From Pelethousia sp002409725 (GTDB lineage Bacteria; Bacillota; Clostridia; Christensenellales; CAG-138), in the NCBI GenBank assembly GCA_937915455.1, contig CALDNN010000173.1, positions 1 to 13,678 on the forward strand: DNA of 13,678 nt, given 5' to 3'. A program made the position numbers and the translations under genes. Below the pieces are notes generated by a model that was given only the letters and a program-made list of their open reading frames with translations, made no database searches and was not told where the DNA came from. Below, piece by piece: positions 11,635 to 13,678 of this stretch (position 1 is the stretch's first letter; each line of letters starts with the position of its first letter).

Positions 11635-13678
11635 ATGCAGTACGGATATTTCGACAATGATCCCCGCGAATATGTGATCGATCGGGTGGATCTGCCCGTT
11701 TCCTGGACGAACTATATCGGCGTTGGCGAGATGTGCGGCGTGTTCAACCACACGGCGGGCGGCTATCTCTTTTGCGGCTCGCCCGAATACCACCGCATCA
11801 CCCGCTTCCGGCCCAACGGCGTGCCCATGGACGGGCCTGGCCACTATGTTTACCTTCGGGATGAAGCGGATGGCGATTATTGGAGCGTCAGCTGGCAGCC
11901 AGTGGGAAAGCCGCTCGATGCGGCCCGCTACAGCTGCCGCCATGGCCTTTCCTACAGCAAATATAGCACGGCCTATAAAGATATACATGCGGAGCAGACC
12001 CTCTTCGTGGCCATGGACGACCCGGTGGAGATTTGGGATGTGCGGCTGCGCAACGAGGGGGAGGCGCAGAGGGAGCTGAGTGTGTTTAGCTATGCGGAGT
12101 TCTCCTTCCACCATATCGATATGGACAACCGCAATTTCCAGATGAGCCTCTACGCGGCGGGCTCCAGATATGTGGACGGGGTGATTGAGCACGACCTTTA
12201 TTATGAGGAGGATGGCTACCAGTTCTTCACCGCGGATTTTGACCCGGATGGCTTCGACTGCCTGCGGGATGCCTTTATCGGGCCCTACCGCACGGAGCGC
12301 AACCCCATCGCCGTGGAGCGGGGAGAATGCGCGGGGAGCTTTGAAAAGGGCGGTAATCATTGCGCTACGCTGCAAAAGCGCCTCCGCCTTGAACCGGGCG
12401 AGGAAGCGCGGCTCATCTTCCTCCTGGGGGAAGGCGGGATCGAGGCGGGCAAGGCCATGCGGGAGAAATACACGGCGGAGATGGTGGATGTGCAATTCGC
12501 CAAGCTGCGCGCCTTCTGGGATGAAAAGCTGACCAAGCTCACCGTAGATACCCCCAACCCAGGGATGAACGCCCTTTTGAATTGCTGGAACCTCTATCAA
12601 AGCGAGATCAACGTGCTGTTTTCCCGCTTTTCCTCCTTTATCGAGGTGGGCGGCCGGACGGGCCTTGGTTACCGCGATACCGCGCAGGACGCCATGTGCA
12701 TCCCGCACGCGGAGCCGATTATGTGCAGGCGGCGTATCGTCGAATTGCTGCGCGCCCTTACGAAGGAAGGTTACGGCCTACACCTGTTTGAGCCTCGCTG
12801 GTTCGAACCCGGGCAGAAGAGCCAATCCTTCAAATCGCCCACGGTGGTGCCGACGCCGGATCAAAAAAGCCTGGTGCACGGCATAGAGGATGCCTGTGCG
12901 GACGACGCCCTGTGGCTGATCGGCGCCATCGTTAACTATCTCAAAGAGACCGGCGAGCCCGCCTTTGTAGATGAGGTCGTGACCTATGCGGATGGCGGCG
13001 AAGGTAGCGTATACGAGCACATGAAGCGCATATTGGATTTTTCCGCCAAGCAGGTGGGCGCGAACGCCGTCTGCAAGGGCCTTCGGGCGGATTGGAACGA
13101 TTGCCTCAACCTCGGCGGCGGTGAAAGCGCCATGGTCAGCTTTTTGCATTATTGGGCCCTGGGGCAGTTCGTGGAGCTGGCGGGCTTTTTGGGGCGCAAG
13201 GCGGATGCGCAAGCATACGGCGCGCTGGCGGCAAAGGTGAAGGAAAATGCGGAGCGCGTGCTTTGGGATGGCGAATGGTACATCCGGGGGATCACGGCGG
13301 CCGGGCGGCGCATAGGCACAGCGGCGGATCGCGAAGGCCGGGTGCATATGGAGAGCAATGCCTGGGCCGTGCTTTCGGGCGTGGCCGCCCCGGAGCGGGG
13401 CAAAAAGGCGCTCGCTTCGATCAAGGAACATCTTTTCACCCCCTACGGCCTGATGCTCAACGCGCCTCCCTATACCCAACCTGACGACAGCATCGGCTTT
13501 GTGACCAGGGTCTACCCCGGCCTCAAGGAAAACGGGGCCATCTTCTCCCATCCCAACCCCTGGGCCTGGGCAGCGGCCTGCGTGCTGGGCGAGGGCGAAA
13601 CGGCCATGGAGTTTTACGACGCTCTTTGCCCATACAACCAAAACGACAAGATCGAGATCCGCCAGGCCGAGCCCTACA
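11635..13678 (+). CDS. chbP: GH94 N,N'-diacetylchitobiose phosphorylase (partial, 3' end outside window)
   Basis: 681 codons of a family enzyme of about 800 residues, open to the right edge without a stop. It opens MQYGYFDNDPREYVI, as in GH94 phosphorylases, with NHTAGGYLF, the ITRFRPNG stretch, and WSVSWQPVG. The middle and C-terminal regions follow the Vibrio diacetylchitobiose phosphorylase as I remember it, not cellobiose phosphorylase: FIEVGGRTGLGYRDTAQDA, GYGLHLFEPRWF, KSPTVVPTP, then GLRADWNDCLNLGGGESAM (482-500) with the presumed catalytic acid Asp489, and KENGAIFSHPNPWAW. It would phosphorolyse (GlcNAc)2 to GlcNAc 1-phosphate and GlcNAc in the cytosol, with no signal peptide. GGAGGG lies 10 nt before the ATG. 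A long antisense frame (minus 12708-11575) is a shadow. A different beta-disaccharide substrate remains possible. Confidence 0.9.
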   Translation, partial: MQYGYFDNDPREYVIDRVDLPVSWTNYIGVGEMCGVFNHTAGGYLFCGSPEYHRITRFRPNGVPMDGPGHYVYLRDEADGDYWSVSWQPVGKPLDAARYSCRHGLSYSKYSTAYKDIHAEQTLFVAMDDPVEIWDVRLRNEGEAQRELSVFSYAEFSFHHIDMDNRNFQMSLYAAGSRYVDGVIEHDLYYEEDGYQFFTADFDPDGFDCLRDAFIGPYRTERNPIAVERGECAGSFEKGGNHCATLQKRLRLEPGEEARLIFLLGEGGIEAGKAMREKYTAEMVDVQFAKLRAFWDEKLTKLTVDTPNPGMNALLNCWNLYQSEINVLFSRFSSFIEVGGRTGLGYRDTAQDAMCIPHAEPIMCRRRIVELLRALTKEGYGLHLFEPRWFEPGQKSQSFKSPTVVPTPDQKSLVHGIEDACADDALWLIGAIVNYLKETGEPAFVDEVVTYADGGEGSVYEHMKRILDFSAKQVGANAVCKGLRADWNDCLNLGGGESAMVSFLHYWALGQFVELAGFLGRKADAQAYGALAAKVKENAERVLWDGEWYIRGITAAGRRIGTAADREGRVHMESNAWAVLSGVAAPERGKKALASIKEHLFTPYGLMLNAPPYTQPDDSIGFVTRVYPGLKENGAIFSHPNPWAWAAACVLGEGETAMEFYDALCPYNQNDKIEIRQAEPY

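Noticed and set aside
11575..12708. A 377-codon minus-strand frame
   Set aside because: It is fully antisense to the unmistakable GH94 coding sequence and its protein resembles no family. It is a shadow of GC-rich codons.

Overview
The window (GC-rich, roughly 60% by eye) reads like a chromosomal segment of a GC-rich anaerobic Firmicute of the clostridial type. The pointers are strong purine-rich Shine-Dalgarno sites before almost every gene, AT-rich promoter islands in GC-rich coding DNA, a BMP/Nup-type nucleoside ABC importer, a YesN-like AraC-type response regulator and a GH94 phosphorylase. A Christensenellales-like gut bacterium would fit, but that is a guess from style, not from a marker gene.

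Region 1 (106-9767) is a regulated catabolic locus. A divergent DeoR-family repressor gene (minus strand, start corrected to 873) faces an operon of eight plus-strand genes. In order these are a BMP-family purine-nucleoside-binding lipoprotein, a double-domain ABC ATPase, two permeases, a PNP-I purine nucleoside phosphorylase, an MTA/SAH/adenosine deaminase-type amidohydrolase, an MtnA-like sugar-1-phosphate isomerase, and a class II (fuculose-phosphate type) aldolase. Apart from a 127-nt gap after the lipoprotein gene, which holds a very stable hairpin, the genes overlap or sit 10-32 nt apart. Read as a pathway: import of a nucleoside, deamination of an adenine nucleoside to its hypoxanthine form, phosphorolysis to a (5-deoxy)ribose 1-phosphate, isomerisation to the ribulose 1-phosphate, and retro-aldol cleavage to dihydroxyacetone phosphate plus a short aldehyde. 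This resembles the 'DHAP shunt' for 5'-deoxyadenosine/methylthioadenosine, but with a dedicated importer and a deaminase plus 6-oxopurine phosphorylase at its head. The true 5' substituent (OH, H or SCH3) cannot be fixed from sequence.

Region 2 (9769-11497) holds a GNAT acetyltransferase gene on the minus strand, ending 1 bp from the aldolase gene. Across a 241-bp divergent intergenic region lies an orphan REC-AraC response regulator gene. Both genes have an extended -10 promoter sharing the word TGTTATACTG.

Region 3 (11533-13678) has a clear rho-independent terminator after the response regulator, then a promoter and leader hairpin, then the 5' 681 codons of a GH94 phosphorylase that closely matches N,N'-diacetylchitobiose phosphorylase. 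That gene runs off the right edge. No tRNA, rRNA, CRISPR, IS element or riboswitch was recognised.
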